From Stutzerimonas kunmingensis (GTDB lineage: Bacteria; Pseudomonadota; Gammaproteobacteria; Pseudomonadales; Pseudomonadaceae): a stretch of DNA of 36,310 nucleotides. Numbering within the stretch: the stretch's first letter is position 1; each line of letters begins with the position of its first letter. The position numbers were made by a program, and so were the translations under genes. Shown one piece after another: positions 8,799 through 18,337 of this stretch. The stretch spans positions 1 through 36,310 of the forward strand of contig NZ_JACXXG010000037.1 in NCBI RefSeq assembly GCF_014764705.1, read 5' to 3'. The notes under the pieces were generated by a model that searched no databases, had not been told where the DNA came from, and saw nothing but the letters and a program-made list of their open reading frames with translations.

Positions 8799-9491
8799 GT
8801 GGAAGCCAACGTCGATCACATGTCCATGTGGAGCCTGATCAGCAACGCCAGCTTCGTGGTGCAGCTGGTCATGCTGATTCTGGTGGCCGCTTCGGTCGCA
8901 TCATGGATTCTGATTTTTCAGCGCGGCAGTATGCTGCGTGCCGCGAAGCGAGCACTCGATACCTTTGAAGAGCGCTTCTGGTCCGGTATCGACCTGTCCA
9001 AGCTGTATCGCCAGGCAGGCAGCAACCCGGATCCGGATTCTGGCGTCGAGCAGATCTTTCGCGCCGGCTTCAAGGAATTTTCCCGTCTGCGTCAGCAGCA
9101 GGGTGTCGATCCCGATGCGGTGATGGATGGGGTCAATCGCGCCATGCGCGTGGCGATTTCCCGTGAAGAGGAAAAGCTCGAGCAGAGCTTGCCATTCCTG
9201 GCCACCGTTGGTTCCACCAGCCCTTACATCGGCCTGTTCGGTACCGTCTGGGGGATCATGAACTCCTTTCGCGGCCTGGCTCAGGTTCAGCAGGCAACTC
9301 TAGCGACTGTGGCGCCAGGCATCGCCGAAGCGCTGATCGCTACGGCGATCGGTTTGTTCGCCGCGATTCCTGCGGTGATCGCCTACAACCGTTTCGCCGC
9401 GCGGGGCGAGATGCTCATCGGTCGTTATTACACCTTTGCCGATGAGTTCCAGGCCATCCTCCACCGCAAAGTTCACACCACCGAAGACTGA
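8799..9491 (+). CDS. tolQ: TolQ inner-membrane proton-channel subunit
   Basis: A 230-residue ExbB/TolQ/MotA-family protein. With TolR it forms the proton-driven motor that energises TolA for outer-membrane constriction at division. Three membrane helices are visible at about residues 18-39, 133-157 and 173-196. The large cytoplasmic loop carries the conserved FRAGFKEFSRLR and MRVAISREEEKLE segments. The third helix has the GIAEALIATAIGLFAAIPAVIAYN motif. The start is a GTG at 8799 with AGGAGAG upstream and a two-base gap from ybgC. The protein closely follows Pseudomonas aeruginosa TolQ in length and C-terminus (HRKVHT). Confidence 0.96.
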   Translation: MEANVDHMSMWSLISNASFVVQLVMLILVAASVASWILIFQRGSMLRAAKRALDTFEERFWSGIDLSKLYRQAGSNPDPDSGVEQIFRAGFKEFSRLRQQQGVDPDAVMDGVNRAMRVAISREEEKLEQSLPFLATVGSTSPYIGLFGTVWGIMNSFRGLAQVQQATLATVAPGIAEALIATAIGLFAAIPAVIAYNRFAARGEMLIGRYYTFADEFQAILHRKVHTTED

Positions 9492-9502
9492 GGCCCACGG
9501 CC

Positions 9503-9943
9503 ATGGCCAGAATCCGCAACAGACGCAAGCCCGTCGCCGAGATGAACGTGGTGCCTTACATCGATGTGATGCTAGTGCTGCTGGTTATCTTCATGGTCAC
9601 GGCGCCGATGCTCAATCAGGGCGTCAAGGTCGATCTGCCCAAGGTCAGCAGCGAAGCCTTGCCGCAGGATAACGACAAGCAGGTGCTGACCATTTCCATC
9701 AAGGCTGACAAAACCTATTACTGGAACGTCGGTAGCGAGGTCGATACCGACAGCAAGGGCAACGAGGCCGTCGCACTGGCAGACATGACGCAGGCTGTCG
9801 TTGCCATCATGCGCCAGCGTCCGGATACCCAGGTGTTCATCCGTGGCGATCGCGCGGTTGATTATGGTTCGGTGATGGAGGCCATGGGCGGTCTGCAGGA
9901 AGCCGGCGTGGGTAATGTCGGTCTGATCACCGAGGCGCCTTGA
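9503..9943 (+). CDS. tolR: TolR inner-membrane motor subunit
   Basis: A 146-residue ExbD/TolR protein with a short cytoplasmic N-terminus, one membrane helix (about 19-36) and a periplasmic peptidoglycan-binding domain. The helix carries the essential protonatable Asp (D21 in VVPYIDVMLVLLVIF). The periplasmic part contains the usual VFIRGDRAVDYGSVMEAM segment. It acts with TolQ to couple proton flow to TolA. It starts 11 bp after tolQ and its TGA shares one base with the tolA ATG. Confidence 0.95.
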   Translation: MARIRNRRKPVAEMNVVPYIDVMLVLLVIFMVTAPMLNQGVKVDLPKVSSEALPQDNDKQVLTISIKADKTYYWNVGSEVDTDSKGNEAVALADMTQAVVAIMRQRPDTQVFIRGDRAVDYGSVMEAMGGLQEAGVGNVGLITEAP

Positions 9944-10944
9944 TGCAGCAGCGTGAGTCATCGCCTTCGCAGAGCTACTTCTGGCCGACCGTGCTGGCGG
10001 TCGGTCTGCACGTCATTATTTTCGGCATGCTGTTCGTCAGCTTTTCGATGACGCCCGAGCTACCGCCGTCCAAGCCGATCGTGCAGGCCACCTTGTATCA
10101 ACTGAAGTCGCAGAGCCAGGCGACTACCCAGACCAACCAGAAGATTGCCGGCGAAGCGAAGAAGACTGCTGCCAAGCAGTTCGAAAGCGAACAGATGGAA
10201 CAGCGTAAGGTCGAGCAGCAGAAGCAGGCTGCTGCCACCCGCGCTGCGGAACAAAAGAAGGCGGAAGAGGCTCGAAAGGCGGATGCGGCGAAAGCCGCAG
10301 CCGATAAAGCGGCTGCGGCGAAAAAGGCCGAGGAGGCCAAGAAGGTCGAACAGCAGAAGCAGGCTGACATCGCCAAGAAAAAGACTGCTGAAGAATTGGC
10401 CAAGAAGAAGGCAGCAGAGGAGGCCAAGAAGAAGGCTGCCGAAGAAGCCAAGCGCAAGGCGGTGGAAGAAGCGAAGAAGAAAGCTGCCGCCGAAGCTGCC
10501 AAGAAAAAAGCTGCTGAAGATGCCAAGAAGAAGGCAGCGGCAGAGGCCGCGCGCAAAGCGGCAGAAGACAAGAAGGCGCAGGCGCTTGCCGAGCTGCTCT
10601 CTGACACTACCGAGCGCCAGCAAGCACTGGCTGATACCCATGGTGATCAGGTTGCCGGCAACTTCGATGATCTGATCCGGCTGCGTGCAGCAGAAGGCTG
10701 GACCCGACCGCCGTCGGCGCGCAATAACATGACCGTGCAGCTCCAGGTAAACATGCTTCCGGATGGCACCATCACCAACGTCAGCGTCTCCAGATCGAGC
10801 GGAGATGTGCCATTCGACAATTCTGCGGTTGCCGCAGTAAAGAACATCGGTCGGCTGACCGAAATGCAGGGCCTGAGCCCGCAGGACTTCCAGCCTTACC
10901 GGTCCTTCAAAATGACATTTACGCCTGAGGATCTTGCGTTGTGA
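9943..10944 (+). CDS. tolA: TolA periplasm-spanning protein
   Basis: A 333-residue TolA with the three standard domains. An N-terminal membrane anchor (about 14-34) contacts TolQR. A long Ala/Lys/Glu-rich helical domain (about 60-215), built from repeated [16 protein letters not shown] units, spans the periplasm. A globular C-terminal domain (about 225-333) contains [18 protein letters not shown] and the conserved [16 protein letters not shown], and contacts TolB, Pal and colicin- or phage-type partners. The ATG at 9943 shares a base with the tolR stop; a TTG one codon earlier is less likely. The repetitive central DNA could slip and vary in length between strains. Confidence 0.95.
   Translation: MQQRESSPSQSYFWPTVLAVGLHVIIFGMLFVSFSMTPELPPSKPIVQATLYQLKSQSQATTQTNQKIAGEAKKTAAKQFESEQMEQRKVEQQKQAAATRAAEQKKAEEARKADAAKAAADKAAAAKKAEEAKKVEQQKQADIAKKKTAEELAKKKAAEEAKKKAAEEAKRKAVEEAKKKAAAEAAKKKAAEDAKKKAAAEAARKAAEDKKAQALAELLSDTTERQQALADTHGDQVAGNFDDLIRLRAAEGWTRPPSARNNMTVQLQVNMLPDGTITNVSVSRSSGDVPFDNSAVAAVKNIGRLTEMQGLSPQDFQPYRSFKMTFTPEDLAL
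10255..10575 (+). repeat. Low-complexity Lys/Ala repeats inside tolA
   Basis: Repeated GCCAAGAAGAAGGC-like units encode the TolA helical domain. This is normal for tolA and is marked because it produces long false frames on the other strand. Confidence 0.8.
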
Positions 10945-12242
10945 TCAACTCCCTTCGAGGTCTACTTGTCCTGCTCTGCTGCCTGGCGGGAATGGCGGTG
11001 GCGCAGGAAAAAAACATCGTCGTCACCAGTGGTGCCGACCGTGCGATCCCGATCGCTGTCGTTCCATTCGGTTGGCAGGGCGGCACCGTACTGCCTGAGG
11101 ACATGGCGGAAATCGTCGGCAACGACCTGCGCAATTCCGGTATTTTCCAGCCCATTCCGCGGCAGAACATGATCAGCATGCCGACCCGCGGCAGCGAGAT
11201 CATCTATCGCGACTGGAAGGCTCTGGGCGCCCAGTACGTGATGGTCGGCAATATCGAGCCGGCCGGTGGCCGCCTTCAGGTCCGTTACGAAGTGTTCAAC
11301 GTAACGACCGAACAGCAGGTGATGACTGGAACCGTTGGTGGTTCCTCGGATCAGTTGCGCGACATGGCGCACCATGCGGCGGATCAGTCCTTCGAGAAAC
11401 TCACCGGCATCAAGGGCGCGTTTTCCACGCGTCTGCTGTATGTGACGGTTGAGCGGCTGGGTGGCGCCAACACGCGCTACACGCTGCAGCGTTCGGATTA
11501 TGACGGCGCTCGGGCGGTGACTCTGCTGCAATCGCGCGAGCCCATTCTCTCCCCGCGTTATTCACCGGACGGACGCCGTATTGCCTATGTGTCCTTCGAG
11601 CAGAAGCGTCCACGTATTTTCATTCAGCACATCGATACGGGTCGCCGCGAACAGGTCACCAACTTCGAAGGTTTGAACGGTGCGCCGGCATTCTCGCCAG
11701 ATGGCAATCGCCTGGCGTTCGTACTGTCGAAAGATGGCAATCCGGAAATCTATGTGATGGACCTCGGCTCGCGGCAGTTGCAGCGCCTGACCAATCACTA
11801 CGCGATCGATACCGAACCCTTCTGGGGTGCTGATGGTCAGACCATTTATTACACCTCTGACCGTGCTGGCAAGCCTCAGGTATACAAGCAGCGGTTGGGC
11901 AGCAATTCGGCTGAGCGTGTGACGTTCGTTGGCAACTACAACGCCAACCCGAAGCTGTCGGCCGACGAGAAGACGCTGGTCATGATCCATCGCCAGGACG
12001 GTTACACAAACTTCAAGGTTGCTGCGCAGGATCTGCAGCGTGGCAATCTGCGAATACTCTCGGATACCAGTCTGGATGAATCGCCCACTGTTGCGCCTAA
12101 TGGCACCATGCTAATCTACGCCACCCGCCAGCAGGGCCGGGGAGTCTTGATGCTCGTGTCCATCAATGGACGCGTTAGGCTCCCGCTTCCTACAGCTCAA
12201 GGCGAAGTCCGAGAGCCGTCCTGGTCCCCTTACCTGAACTGA
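10941..12242 (+). CDS. tolB: Tol-Pal system protein TolB
   Basis: A 433-residue periplasmic protein that binds Pal and TolA. A signal peptide (1-21, cleavage after AVA before QEKN) is followed by the N-terminal domain (about 25-160, including VPFGWQGG and [11 protein letters not shown]). A six-bladed beta-propeller follows, seen as repeated PD40/WD-like strands: [71 protein letters not shown] and EPSWSPYLN. The GTG start at 10941 overlaps the tolA stop by four bases. This fits the tolQRAB-pal operon order and the length of Pseudomonas TolB. Confidence 0.96.
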   Translation: MINSLRGLLVLLCCLAGMAVAQEKNIVVTSGADRAIPIAVVPFGWQGGTVLPEDMAEIVGNDLRNSGIFQPIPRQNMISMPTRGSEIIYRDWKALGAQYVMVGNIEPAGGRLQVRYEVFNVTTEQQVMTGTVGGSSDQLRDMAHHAADQSFEKLTGIKGAFSTRLLYVTVERLGGANTRYTLQRSDYDGARAVTLLQSREPILSPRYSPDGRRIAYVSFEQKRPRIFIQHIDTGRREQVTNFEGLNGAPAFSPDGNRLAFVLSKDGNPEIYVMDLGSRQLQRLTNHYAIDTEPFWGADGQTIYYTSDRAGKPQVYKQRLGSNSAERVTFVGNYNANPKLSADEKTLVMIHRQDGYTNFKVAAQDLQRGNLRILSDTSLDESPTVAPNGTMLIYATRQQGRGVLMLVSINGRVRLPLPTAQGEVREPSWSPYLN

Positions 12243-12289
12243 TGCGGTATCAACGCTTTTAACCAAAACACACCTGGGGTTGTTACAAA

Positions 12290-12793
12290 ATGGAAATGCT
12301 GAAATTCGGTAAGTTCACCGCTCTGGCTCTGGCCATGGCTGTTGCTGTCGGTTGTTCCTCCAAAGGCGGCGACGATTCGGGCGAAGGTTCGGGTGCGATC
12401 GATCCGAATGCTGGTTACGGTGCTGATTCCGGTTCCGTCGATAGCAGCATGAGCGAAGAAGCCGCTCTGCGCGCCATCACTACCTTCTACTTCGAGTACG
12501 ACAGCTCCGACCTGAAGCCGGAAGCCATGCGCGCTCTGGACGTTCACGCCAAGGACCTGAAAGGCAACGGCGCTCGCGTCGTTCTGGAAGGCCACACTGA
12601 CGAGCGTGGTACCCGTGAGTACAACATGGCTCTGGGCGAGCGTCGCTCCAAGGCCGTACAGCGTTACCTGGTACTGCAGGGCGTTTCCCCGGCTCAGCTG
12701 GAGCTGGTTTCCTACGGCGAAGAGCGTCCAGTTGCCATGGGTAACGACGAGCAGTCCTGGGCCCAGAACCGTCGCGTCGAACTGCGCAAGTAA
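12290..12793 (+). CDS. pal: Peptidoglycan-associated lipoprotein Pal (OprL)
   Basis: A 167-residue outer-membrane lipoprotein. The signal peptide ends in a lipobox with Cys22 (AVAVGCSS). A Gly/Ser/Asp-rich linker (about 23-50) follows, then an OmpA-like peptidoglycan-binding domain (about 60-167). The domain carries [25 protein letters not shown] and the R-x-x-x-V helix [13 protein letters not shown], where the Asp and Arg bind diaminopimelate. It is nearly identical in layout to Pseudomonas OprL. It anchors the outer membrane to peptidoglycan and cycles with TolB. It starts 47 bp after tolB; cpoB begins 6 bp after its stop. Confidence 0.97.
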   Translation: MEMLKFGKFTALALAMAVAVGCSSKGGDDSGEGSGAIDPNAGYGADSGSVDSSMSEEAALRAITTFYFEYDSSDLKPEAMRALDVHAKDLKGNGARVVLEGHTDERGTREYNMALGERRSKAVQRYLVLQGVSPAQLELVSYGEERPVAMGNDEQSWAQNRRVELRK

Positions 12794-12799
12794 TTCGTC

Positions 12800-13612
12800 A
12801 TGCGTAAGTACCGTCATGCTCTGACTCTTACAGTGCTCGCGCTGCCGCTGATGGCGGTGGCTCAAGTGCCGGTGGTGGATTACGAAGAAGGTGCCGCTAG
12901 CGGCAACTCGGGTTACTCTACCGCTGCGCCGAGCGGTGACGGTGCCTATGCCGGAGGTGGAGCCACCGCTCCATCTTCGGCACAGGGCATGCTCTTCATG
13001 CAGCTACAGCAGATGCAGGAAGAGATCGCGCAACTGCGCGGCATGCTTGAGGAGCAACAGAATCAGATCCAGCGCCTGCAACAAGAGGGGCTGGAACGCT
13101 ATCAGGACCTGGATCGCCGTCTGTCCAGCGGATCCGCGGCAGGCAATCAGCCTGCTCCGTCCAGTAATACGGCGGCGTCAGCTGGAAGTTCGGCACCCGC
13201 CGCTGCCAGCCAGGGCCAGTCGCAAAGCACATCCGGCGATCCTGCAAAGGAAAAGCTCTATTACGACGCTGCTTTCGACCTGATCAAGGCGAAGGATTTC
13301 GACAAGGCCAGCCAGGCTTTCGCTGCATTCCTGCGCAAGTACCCTGACAGTCAGTACGCTGGCAACGCCCAGTACTGGCTTGGCGAGGTCAACCTGGCAA
13401 AGGGCGACCTGCAAGGGGCCGGTCAGGCGTTCGCTCGAGTGAGCCAGGCGTATCCGCAGCACAACAAGGTGCCGGATTCGCTCTACAAGCTGGCAGATGT
13501 TGAGATTCGTCTGGGCAACCGGGACAAGGCGCAGGGCATTCTGCGTGAGGTCATTGCCAAGTATCCGAATACATCGGCTGCACAATTGGCTCAGCGTCAG
13601 CTCAATCGCTGA
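12800..13612 (+). CDS. cpoB: CpoB (YbgF) division coordinator
   Basis: A 270-residue periplasmic protein. The signal peptide is 1-21 (cleavage after AVA). A Gly/Ser-rich stretch and a coiled-coil trimerisation helix (about 65-108, with LQQMQEEIAQLRGMLEEQQN) follow. A Ser/Ala/Gln linker leads to three TPR-type repeats (about 150-270), including YYDAAFDLIKAKDFDKASQA and PDSQYAGNAQYWLGEV. CpoB links peptidoglycan synthesis with Tol-driven outer-membrane constriction and binds TolA. It is the last gene of the operon and is followed by a strong terminator. Confidence 0.95.
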   Translation: MRKYRHALTLTVLALPLMAVAQVPVVDYEEGAASGNSGYSTAAPSGDGAYAGGGATAPSSAQGMLFMQLQQMQEEIAQLRGMLEEQQNQIQRLQQEGLERYQDLDRRLSSGSAAGNQPAPSSNTAASAGSSAPAAASQGQSQSTSGDPAKEKLYYDAAFDLIKAKDFDKASQAFAAFLRKYPDSQYAGNAQYWLGEVNLAKGDLQGAGQAFARVSQAYPQHNKVPDSLYKLADVEIRLGNRDKAQGILREVIAKYPNTSAAQLAQRQLNR

Positions 13613-13634
13613 GGCACACTGGCGAGACCGAACG

Positions 13635-13660
13635 AAACCCGCCCATTGCGCGGGTTTTTT
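13635..13660 (+). terminator. Rho-independent terminator of tol-pal operon
   Basis: AAACCCGC (13635-13642) and GCGGGTTT (13650-13657) form an 8-bp stem with a 7-nt loop, and the T run extends to 13660. It ends the ybgC-cpoB transcript. Confidence 0.9.
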
Positions 13661-13699
13661 CGTTAGAATCGCCGCCCCTATTTCCCGCAACGGAGGCGG

Positions 13700-14374
13700 A
13701 TGGCCTGTTTAGCCGTCACGCCCGTGGCTGATATGACCCTGCGAATTACCGAGATTTTCTACTCGCTGCAGGGGGAGACGCGGACCAGTGGATTGCCTAC
13801 TGTGTTCGTCCGCCTGACCGGCTGTCCCCTGCGCTGTCAATATTGCGATACCGCCTACGCATTCAGCGGTGGAGAGTTGATGACGCTCGACGCGATCGTC
13901 GAGCGGGTTGCCTCCTACAATCCCCGTTACGTCTGCGTGACCGGGGGAGAGCCGCTGGCGCAGCCCAACTGCGTGCCTTTGCTGCAGCGATTGTGCGATG
14001 CGGGATATGAGGTTTCACTGGAGACCAGTGGTGCACTCGATATCTCCGTGGTGGATGAGCGTGTCAGTCGTGTAGTGGACCTGAAAACACCGGGTTCCGC
14101 CGAGGTCGCGCGTAACCGCTACGAGAACATCGCCTGCATAACGCGCAACGATCAGGTCAAGTTCGTCATCTGTTCTCGCGAGGATTATGACTGGGCTGTC
14201 AGCAAGCTGATCGAGTACGGGCTGGATCGACGTGCCGGAGAGGTGTTGTTCTCGCCGAGTCACGGTCAGGTCGATGTTCGTGCCCTTGCGGACTGGATCG
14301 TTGCCGACAACCTGCCGGTGCGCTTGCAGCTTCAGTTGCACAAGATTATCTGGAACGACGCGCCCGGCCACTGA
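13700..14374 (+). CDS. queE: 7-carboxy-7-deazaguanine synthase QueE
   Basis: A radical-SAM enzyme that converts 6-carboxytetrahydropterin to 7-carboxy-7-deazaguanine, the ring-contraction step of queuosine/preQ0 synthesis. The cluster-binding motif is GCPLRCQYCDTAYAF (C-x3-C-x2-C). The SAM-binding VTGGEPLAQ and the LETSG segment follow, as is typical of QueE. The start is uncertain. The ATG at 13700 has GGAGG at 13692-13696 but only a 3-nt spacer and adds about 11 residues. The GTG at 13724 or ATG at 13733 would give a protein nearer the usual about 215 residues. queC lies 63 bp downstream, so the two pathway genes are neighbours. Confidence 0.94.
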   Translation: MACLAVTPVADMTLRITEIFYSLQGETRTSGLPTVFVRLTGCPLRCQYCDTAYAFSGGELMTLDAIVERVASYNPRYVCVTGGEPLAQPNCVPLLQRLCDAGYEVSLETSGALDISVVDERVSRVVDLKTPGSAEVARNRYENIACITRNDQVKFVICSREDYDWAVSKLIEYGLDRRAGEVLFSPSHGQVDVRALADWIVADNLPVRLQLQLHKIIWNDAPGH

Positions 14375-14437
14375 GTCGCTGGCATTAGCGGCTCGTCCCT
14401 GGCTGGTCGTGCTCATCCGTTTTGAAGGTATCGCGAA

Positions 14438-15112
14438 ATGAACGAGAAGAAAGCAGTCATCCTGCTGTCCGGCGGGCTCGATTCGGCTACGGTGGTCGCC
14501 ATGGCCCGTGCTCAGGGCTACGCCTGCTACACCATGAGCTTTGACTACGGCCAGCGTCATCGCGCCGAACTGCAGGCGGCCGAACGTGTTGCTCAACAAC
14601 TGGGAGTGGTCGAACACAAGGTGATCGGCCTGGACCTCAATGGCATCGGCGGCTCGGCATTGACCGACGACAGCATCGATGTGCCTGAGGTGCCTGGTGA
14701 GGGTATTCCGGTCACATACGTCCCGGCGCGCAATACGGTGTTTCTCTCGTTGGCCCTTGGCTGGGCTGAGGTGCTGGGTGCCCATGACATCTTTATCGGC
14801 GTCAATGCGGTCGATTACTCGGGCTACCCGGATTGTCGACCGGAGTTCGTTGCGGCATTCGAGCGAATGGCCAATCTGGCCACCAAGGCAGGCGTAGAAG
14901 GGCTGGGGTTCCGCATCCAGGCACCACTGCAGGAGATGAGCAAGGCGCGGATCGTGCAGGAGGGGGCTCGTTTGGGCGTGGACTATGCGGCGACGGTTTC
15001 CTGCTATCAGGCCGACACGGATGGACGTGCCTGTGGCAAGTGCGACAGCTGTCGATTGCGCGCCGCCGGTTTTGCCGAAGCGGGGCTGGCTGACCCCACT
15101 CGCTATTTCTGA
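14438..15112 (+). CDS. queC: 7-cyano-7-deazaguanine (preQ0) synthase QueC
   Basis: A 224-residue ATP-dependent enzyme that turns 7-carboxy-7-deazaguanine and ammonia into preQ0, the product following QueE. The PP-loop SGGLDSAT is at residues 11-18. [15 protein letters not shown] and [17 protein letters not shown] are conserved family segments. The C-terminal zinc site is C-x8-C-x2-C-x2-C ([18 protein letters not shown]). Length and all motifs are intact. The start ATG is preceded by a weak purine stretch (GAAGG). Confidence 0.96.
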   Translation: MNEKKAVILLSGGLDSATVVAMARAQGYACYTMSFDYGQRHRAELQAAERVAQQLGVVEHKVIGLDLNGIGGSALTDDSIDVPEVPGEGIPVTYVPARNTVFLSLALGWAEVLGAHDIFIGVNAVDYSGYPDCRPEFVAAFERMANLATKAGVEGLGFRIQAPLQEMSKARIVQEGARLGVDYAATVSCYQADTDGRACGKCDSCRLRAAGFAEAGLADPTRYF

Positions 15113-15162
15113 GCGGCCTGCGCCAGTACTGGAGGGGTGCCGTCAAACGAAGGCGATCGCGA

Positions 15163-15220
15163 ATTTTTTCAAAAAAAAGTTTGTTTTCATCAATCAAATC
15201 AGTATCATGCGCCCCGCATT
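15163..15220 (+). promoter_or_regulatory. tRNA-Lys promoter with UP-like A/T tract and GC-rich discriminator
   Basis: A T-tract/A-tract (TTTTTTCAAAAAAAA, about 15165-15179) precedes TTGTTT (15181-15186). A 16-bp spacer, TATCAT (15203-15208) and a very GC-rich discriminator (GCGCCCCGC) follow, just before the mature tRNA at 15221. The discriminator is typical of stable-RNA promoters under stringent control. The A/T block is placed where an UP element would be. Confidence 0.65.
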
Positions 15221-15296
15221 GGGTCGTTAGCTCAGTTGGTAGAGCAGTTGGCTTTTAACCAATTGGTCGTAGGTTCGAATCCTACACGACCCACCA
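15221..15296 (+). tRNA. tRNA-Lys(TTT)
   Basis: A 76-nt cloverleaf. Acceptor GGGTCGT (15221-15227) pairs with ACGACCC near the 3' end, and CCA is encoded. The D arm is AGCTCAGTTGGTAGAGC. The anticodon loop CTTTTAA gives anticodon TTT, and the T arm is TAGGTTCGAATCCTA. It decodes AAA/AAG. Confidence 0.97.
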
Positions 15297-15319
15297 TATC
15301 GCTCTCGAGGGAGCACAAG

Positions 15320-15354
15320 AAGCCGGAGACCTGTCAGGGTTATCCGGCTTTTTT
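15320..15354 (+). terminator. Terminator after tRNA-Lys
   Basis: AAGCCGGA (15320-15327) pairs with TCCGGCTT (15343-15350) with no mismatch. The loop is 15 nt and the T run reaches 15354. Confidence 0.88.
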
Positions 15355-15495
15355 AATGGCCGCGTTTTTGCGTTGCTGCAGGCTGCTACGTTCGGTCATA
15401 AGAAGCGTTTTTCTCTACGACCTTAGTAGGTGGCTCAAGCGTTTTTAACGTAATAGACTGCGGCCCCTTCCGATTACCGTTGGTTCGAGGCTCAA

Positions 15496-16992
15496 ATGTA
15501 TTCTGATCGTATCCGCTTGTCCTCTCTGCAGAACAAGGTCATGAGTGCCCACGAGGCAGCTGCCCTTATTCGCGACGGCATGACCGTTGGCATGAGCGGC
15601 TTCACCCGTGCGGGCGAAGCCAAGGCCGTGCCCCTCGCGCTGATCGACCGTGCCAAGGACGAGAAGCTGCAGATCAGCCTGGTCACTGGCGCCAGCCTGG
15701 GTAACGATCTCGATGGCAAGATGGCTTCCGCGGGTCTACTGGCCCGTCGCATGCCGTTCCAGGCCGATCCGGTACTGCGCAAGGCGATTAACGCCGGTGA
15801 GGTCATGTTCATCGACCAGCACCTGTCGCATACCGTCGAGCAGATGCGCAATCATCAGATCAAGCGTCCCGACGTCACCATCGTCGAAGCGTTGTGCATC
15901 ACTGAGCAGGGCCACATCGTACCGACCACTTCAGTAGGCAACTCGGCCAACCTGGCCATGTTCGCCGACCAGGTGATCATCGAGCTGAACCTGGCACACA
16001 ACCTGAACCTGGAAGGTCTGCACGACATCTACTTCCCGGGTGAGCGCCCGAACCGCGGTCCGATCCCGCTGACCAAGGTCGATGATCGTCTTGGCGCGAC
16101 TTCGATCCCGGTCGATCCGGCCAAGATTGCCGCCATCGTCATCACCAATCAGCCGGATTCCTACTCCACGGTCACTCCGCCGGACGAAGAAACCCAGGCC
16201 ATCGCCAACCATCTGGTCGAGTTCTTCAAGAGCGAAGTCGAAGCCGGCCGTATGGCGAAGAACCTCGGCCCGATGCAGGTAGGTATCGGCAACATCGCCA
16301 ACGCGGTAATGTGCGGTCTGATCGATTCGCCGTTCGAAGACCTGGTGATGTACTCCGAAGTACTGCAGGACTGCACCTTCGAGCTGATCGATGCGGGCAA
16401 GATGACCTTTGCTTCCGGTTGCTCCATCACCCTGTCCGAGCGTTGCAATGATCGCGTGTTCGGCAACCTGGAGAAGTACAAGGACAAGCTGATCCTGCGT
16501 CCTCAGGAAATCTCCAACCATCCTGAGCTTGTGCGCCGTCTTGGCATCATCGGTATCAACACCGCGCTCGAGTTCGACATCTATGGCAACGTCAACTCCA
16601 CTCACGTGGGCGGCACCAAGATGATGAACGGCATTGGCGGTTCGGGCGATTTCGCGCGTAACGCTCACATGGCCATCTTCGTGACCAAGTCGATCGCCAA
16701 GGGTGGCAACATCTCCAGCGTCGTGCCGATGGTTGCTCACGTTGACCACACCGAGCATGACGTCGAGATTCTGGTTACCGAGCAAGGCCTGGCTGACCTG
16801 CGTGGCCTCGCTCCGCGCGAGCGCGCCCGCGCCATCATCGACAACTGCGTGCACCCTTCCTACCGCGATGCGCTGAACCAGTACTTCGACGACGCCTGCA
16901 AGAAGGGCGGCCAGACGCCGCACCTGCTGGGCGAAGCGATGCAGTGGCACATCAACCTGGAGGAACGTGGACACATGCTCAAGGGCGAGTGA
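15496..16992 (+). CDS. Acetyl-CoA hydrolase / succinyl-CoA:acetate CoA-transferase family protein
   Basis: A 498-residue class I CoA-transferase of the Cat1/YgfH/AarC type, which moves CoA between acyl-CoA and carboxylates such as acetate and succinate, or hydrolyses acetyl-CoA. The N-terminal CoA-binding domain includes MTVGMSGFTRAGEAK and LVTGASLGNDLDG. The C-terminal domain holds LVMYSEVLQD, where the Glu is the expected nucleophile that forms the glutamyl-CoA thioester, followed by GKMTFASGCS. A Gly-rich segment (GIGGSGDFARNAHMAIF) is also present. It is a single gene between tRNA-Lys and its own strong terminator. Substrate preference cannot be read from sequence. A role in acetate metabolism is the best guess. 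Confidence 0.9.
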   Translation: MYSDRIRLSSLQNKVMSAHEAAALIRDGMTVGMSGFTRAGEAKAVPLALIDRAKDEKLQISLVTGASLGNDLDGKMASAGLLARRMPFQADPVLRKAINAGEVMFIDQHLSHTVEQMRNHQIKRPDVTIVEALCITEQGHIVPTTSVGNSANLAMFADQVIIELNLAHNLNLEGLHDIYFPGERPNRGPIPLTKVDDRLGATSIPVDPAKIAAIVITNQPDSYSTVTPPDEETQAIANHLVEFFKSEVEAGRMAKNLGPMQVGIGNIANAVMCGLIDSPFEDLVMYSEVLQDCTFELIDAGKMTFASGCSITLSERCNDRVFGNLEKYKDKLILRPQEISNHPELVRRLGIIGINTALEFDIYGNVNSTHVGGTKMMNGIGGSGDFARNAHMAIFVTKSIAKGGNISSVVPMVAHVDHTEHDVEILVTEQGLADLRGLAPRERARAIIDNCVHPSYRDALNQYFDDACKKGGQTPHLLGEAMQWHINLEERGHMLKGE

Positions 16993-17005
16993 TCCAGAAG
17001 AAAAG

Positions 17006-17037
17006 AACCGCCGGCTGATGCCGGCGGTTTTCGTTTG
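17006..17037 (+). terminator. Terminator after CoA-transferase gene
   Basis: AACCGCCGGC (17006-17015) and GCCGGCGGTT (17020-17029) form a perfect 10-bp stem with a 4-nt loop. TTTTCGTTT follows. Confidence 0.9.
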
Positions 17038-17238
17038 ACAGGGCGCAATGCCCGGCTTTTCACGCTTTTTTACCGTGCTTTCCCTTTTGTAGAGGCTTCG
17101 GCTAGTATTCCTGCCCCGTTGAAAGGCAGGAGGCGTGTCTGAATCCTGCGCGCCTCGTCTCTACCGACAAGCCCGAATTCCCGGCCTGGGCCGTTATACT
17201 CGGCGCTTCGTGCAATCCCGTGCTGGCAGGACCCGTCC

Positions 17239-18297
17239 ATGACGCAGATACCCGAACGCATTCTCGTGCAGGCTCACCTGGCAGCCAAGCAGCCGAAGCC
17301 GCTTACGCCTGAGCAGGAAGCGCGGCTGCGCAGTGAGATAGCCGCCGAGTTGAAGCGCCAGAATGCGGTGCTGGTGGCGCATTACTACACCGATCCGGTG
17401 ATCCAGGCATTGGCCGAGGAAACCGGCGGCTGCGTTTCCGACTCCCTGGAAATGGCGCGCTTCGGCAACGAGCACCCGGCCCAGACCGTGCTGGTAGCCG
17501 GCGTCAAGTTCATGGGCGAAACGGCGAAGATCCTCAATCCTGAGAAGCGCGTGCTCATGCCCACGCTCGAGGCGACCTGTTCCCTTGATCTGGGCTGCCC
17601 TGTCGAAGAGTTTTCAGCGTTCTGCGATCAGCATCCGGAGCGCACCGTGGTCGTCTATGCCAACACTTCGGCGGCGGTAAAGGCACGGGCTGACTGGGTG
17701 GTGACATCCAGTTGTGCGCTGGAAATCGTCGAAAGCCTGATGGATAACGGCGAAAAGATCATCTGGGCGCCGGACAAGCATCTGGGCAACTACGTACAGC
17801 GCGAGACCGGTGCCGACATCCTGCTCTGGGATGGCGCCTGTATCGTCCACGAAGAGTTCAAGGCCAAGCAATTGGCTGACATGAAGGCTCTTTACCCGGA
17901 TGCCGCGATTCTGGTGCATCCGGAGTCCCCGCAGGCGGTGGTCGAACTCGCCGATGCGGTAGGTTCGACCAGTCAGCTGATCAAGGCTGCGCAGACCTTG
18001 CCGCAGCAGACGCTGATCGTTGCGACGGATCGGGGCATCTTTTACAAGATGCAGCAGTTGTGCCCCGAAAAAACGTTCATCGAGGCGCCGACCGCCGGCC
18101 AGGGTGCAGCCTGCCGAAGCTGTGCGCATTGCCCCTGGATGGCGATGAACACGCTGGAGCGGACCCTGGAATGCCTGCGCGCTGGCAGCAATGAAATCTT
18201 CGTCGATCCGGCGATCATTCCGCGTGCGGTCAAGCCCCTCAAGCGGATGCTCGATTTCACCCAGGCCGCGCGGCTGAAACAGGCCGGCAACGCCTGA
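17239..18297 (+). CDS. nadA: Quinolinate synthase NadA
   Basis: A 352-residue enzyme that condenses iminoaspartate with dihydroxyacetone phosphate to form quinolinate, the committed step of de novo NAD synthesis. It holds a labile 4Fe-4S cluster. The three domains contain the expected cysteines: C114 in [11 protein letters not shown], the Cys of [10 protein letters not shown], and the C-terminal CRSCAHC. Other conserved parts are [34 protein letters not shown] and the [10 protein letters not shown] segment. The ATG at 17239 has AGGA upstream. It is a single gene with TATACT (17195-17200) as a possible -10. Length and motifs are normal. Confidence 0.96.
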   Translation: MTQIPERILVQAHLAAKQPKPLTPEQEARLRSEIAAELKRQNAVLVAHYYTDPVIQALAEETGGCVSDSLEMARFGNEHPAQTVLVAGVKFMGETAKILNPEKRVLMPTLEATCSLDLGCPVEEFSAFCDQHPERTVVVYANTSAAVKARADWVVTSSCALEIVESLMDNGEKIIWAPDKHLGNYVQRETGADILLWDGACIVHEEFKAKQLADMKALYPDAAILVHPESPQAVVELADAVGSTSQLIKAAQTLPQQTLIVATDRGIFYKMQQLCPEKTFIEAPTAGQGAACRSCAHCPWMAMNTLERTLECLRAGSNEIFVDPAIIPRAVKPLKRMLDFTQAARLKQAGNA

Positions 18298-18337
18298 GCC
18301 TTTGCATCGGCGCTGAACGTTCAGTGCCGTTTTCAAC

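Noticed and set aside
10060..10641. Leu/Phe/Ser-rich membrane-like frames opposite tolA
   Set aside because: They are the complement of the Lys/Ala repeats of TolA; the apparent hydrophobicity is an artefact of reading the repeat backwards.
13613..13699. preQ1 riboswitch upstream of queE
   Set aside because: The short gap holds only the tol-pal terminator and a ribosome site; no H-type pseudoknot pattern was seen.
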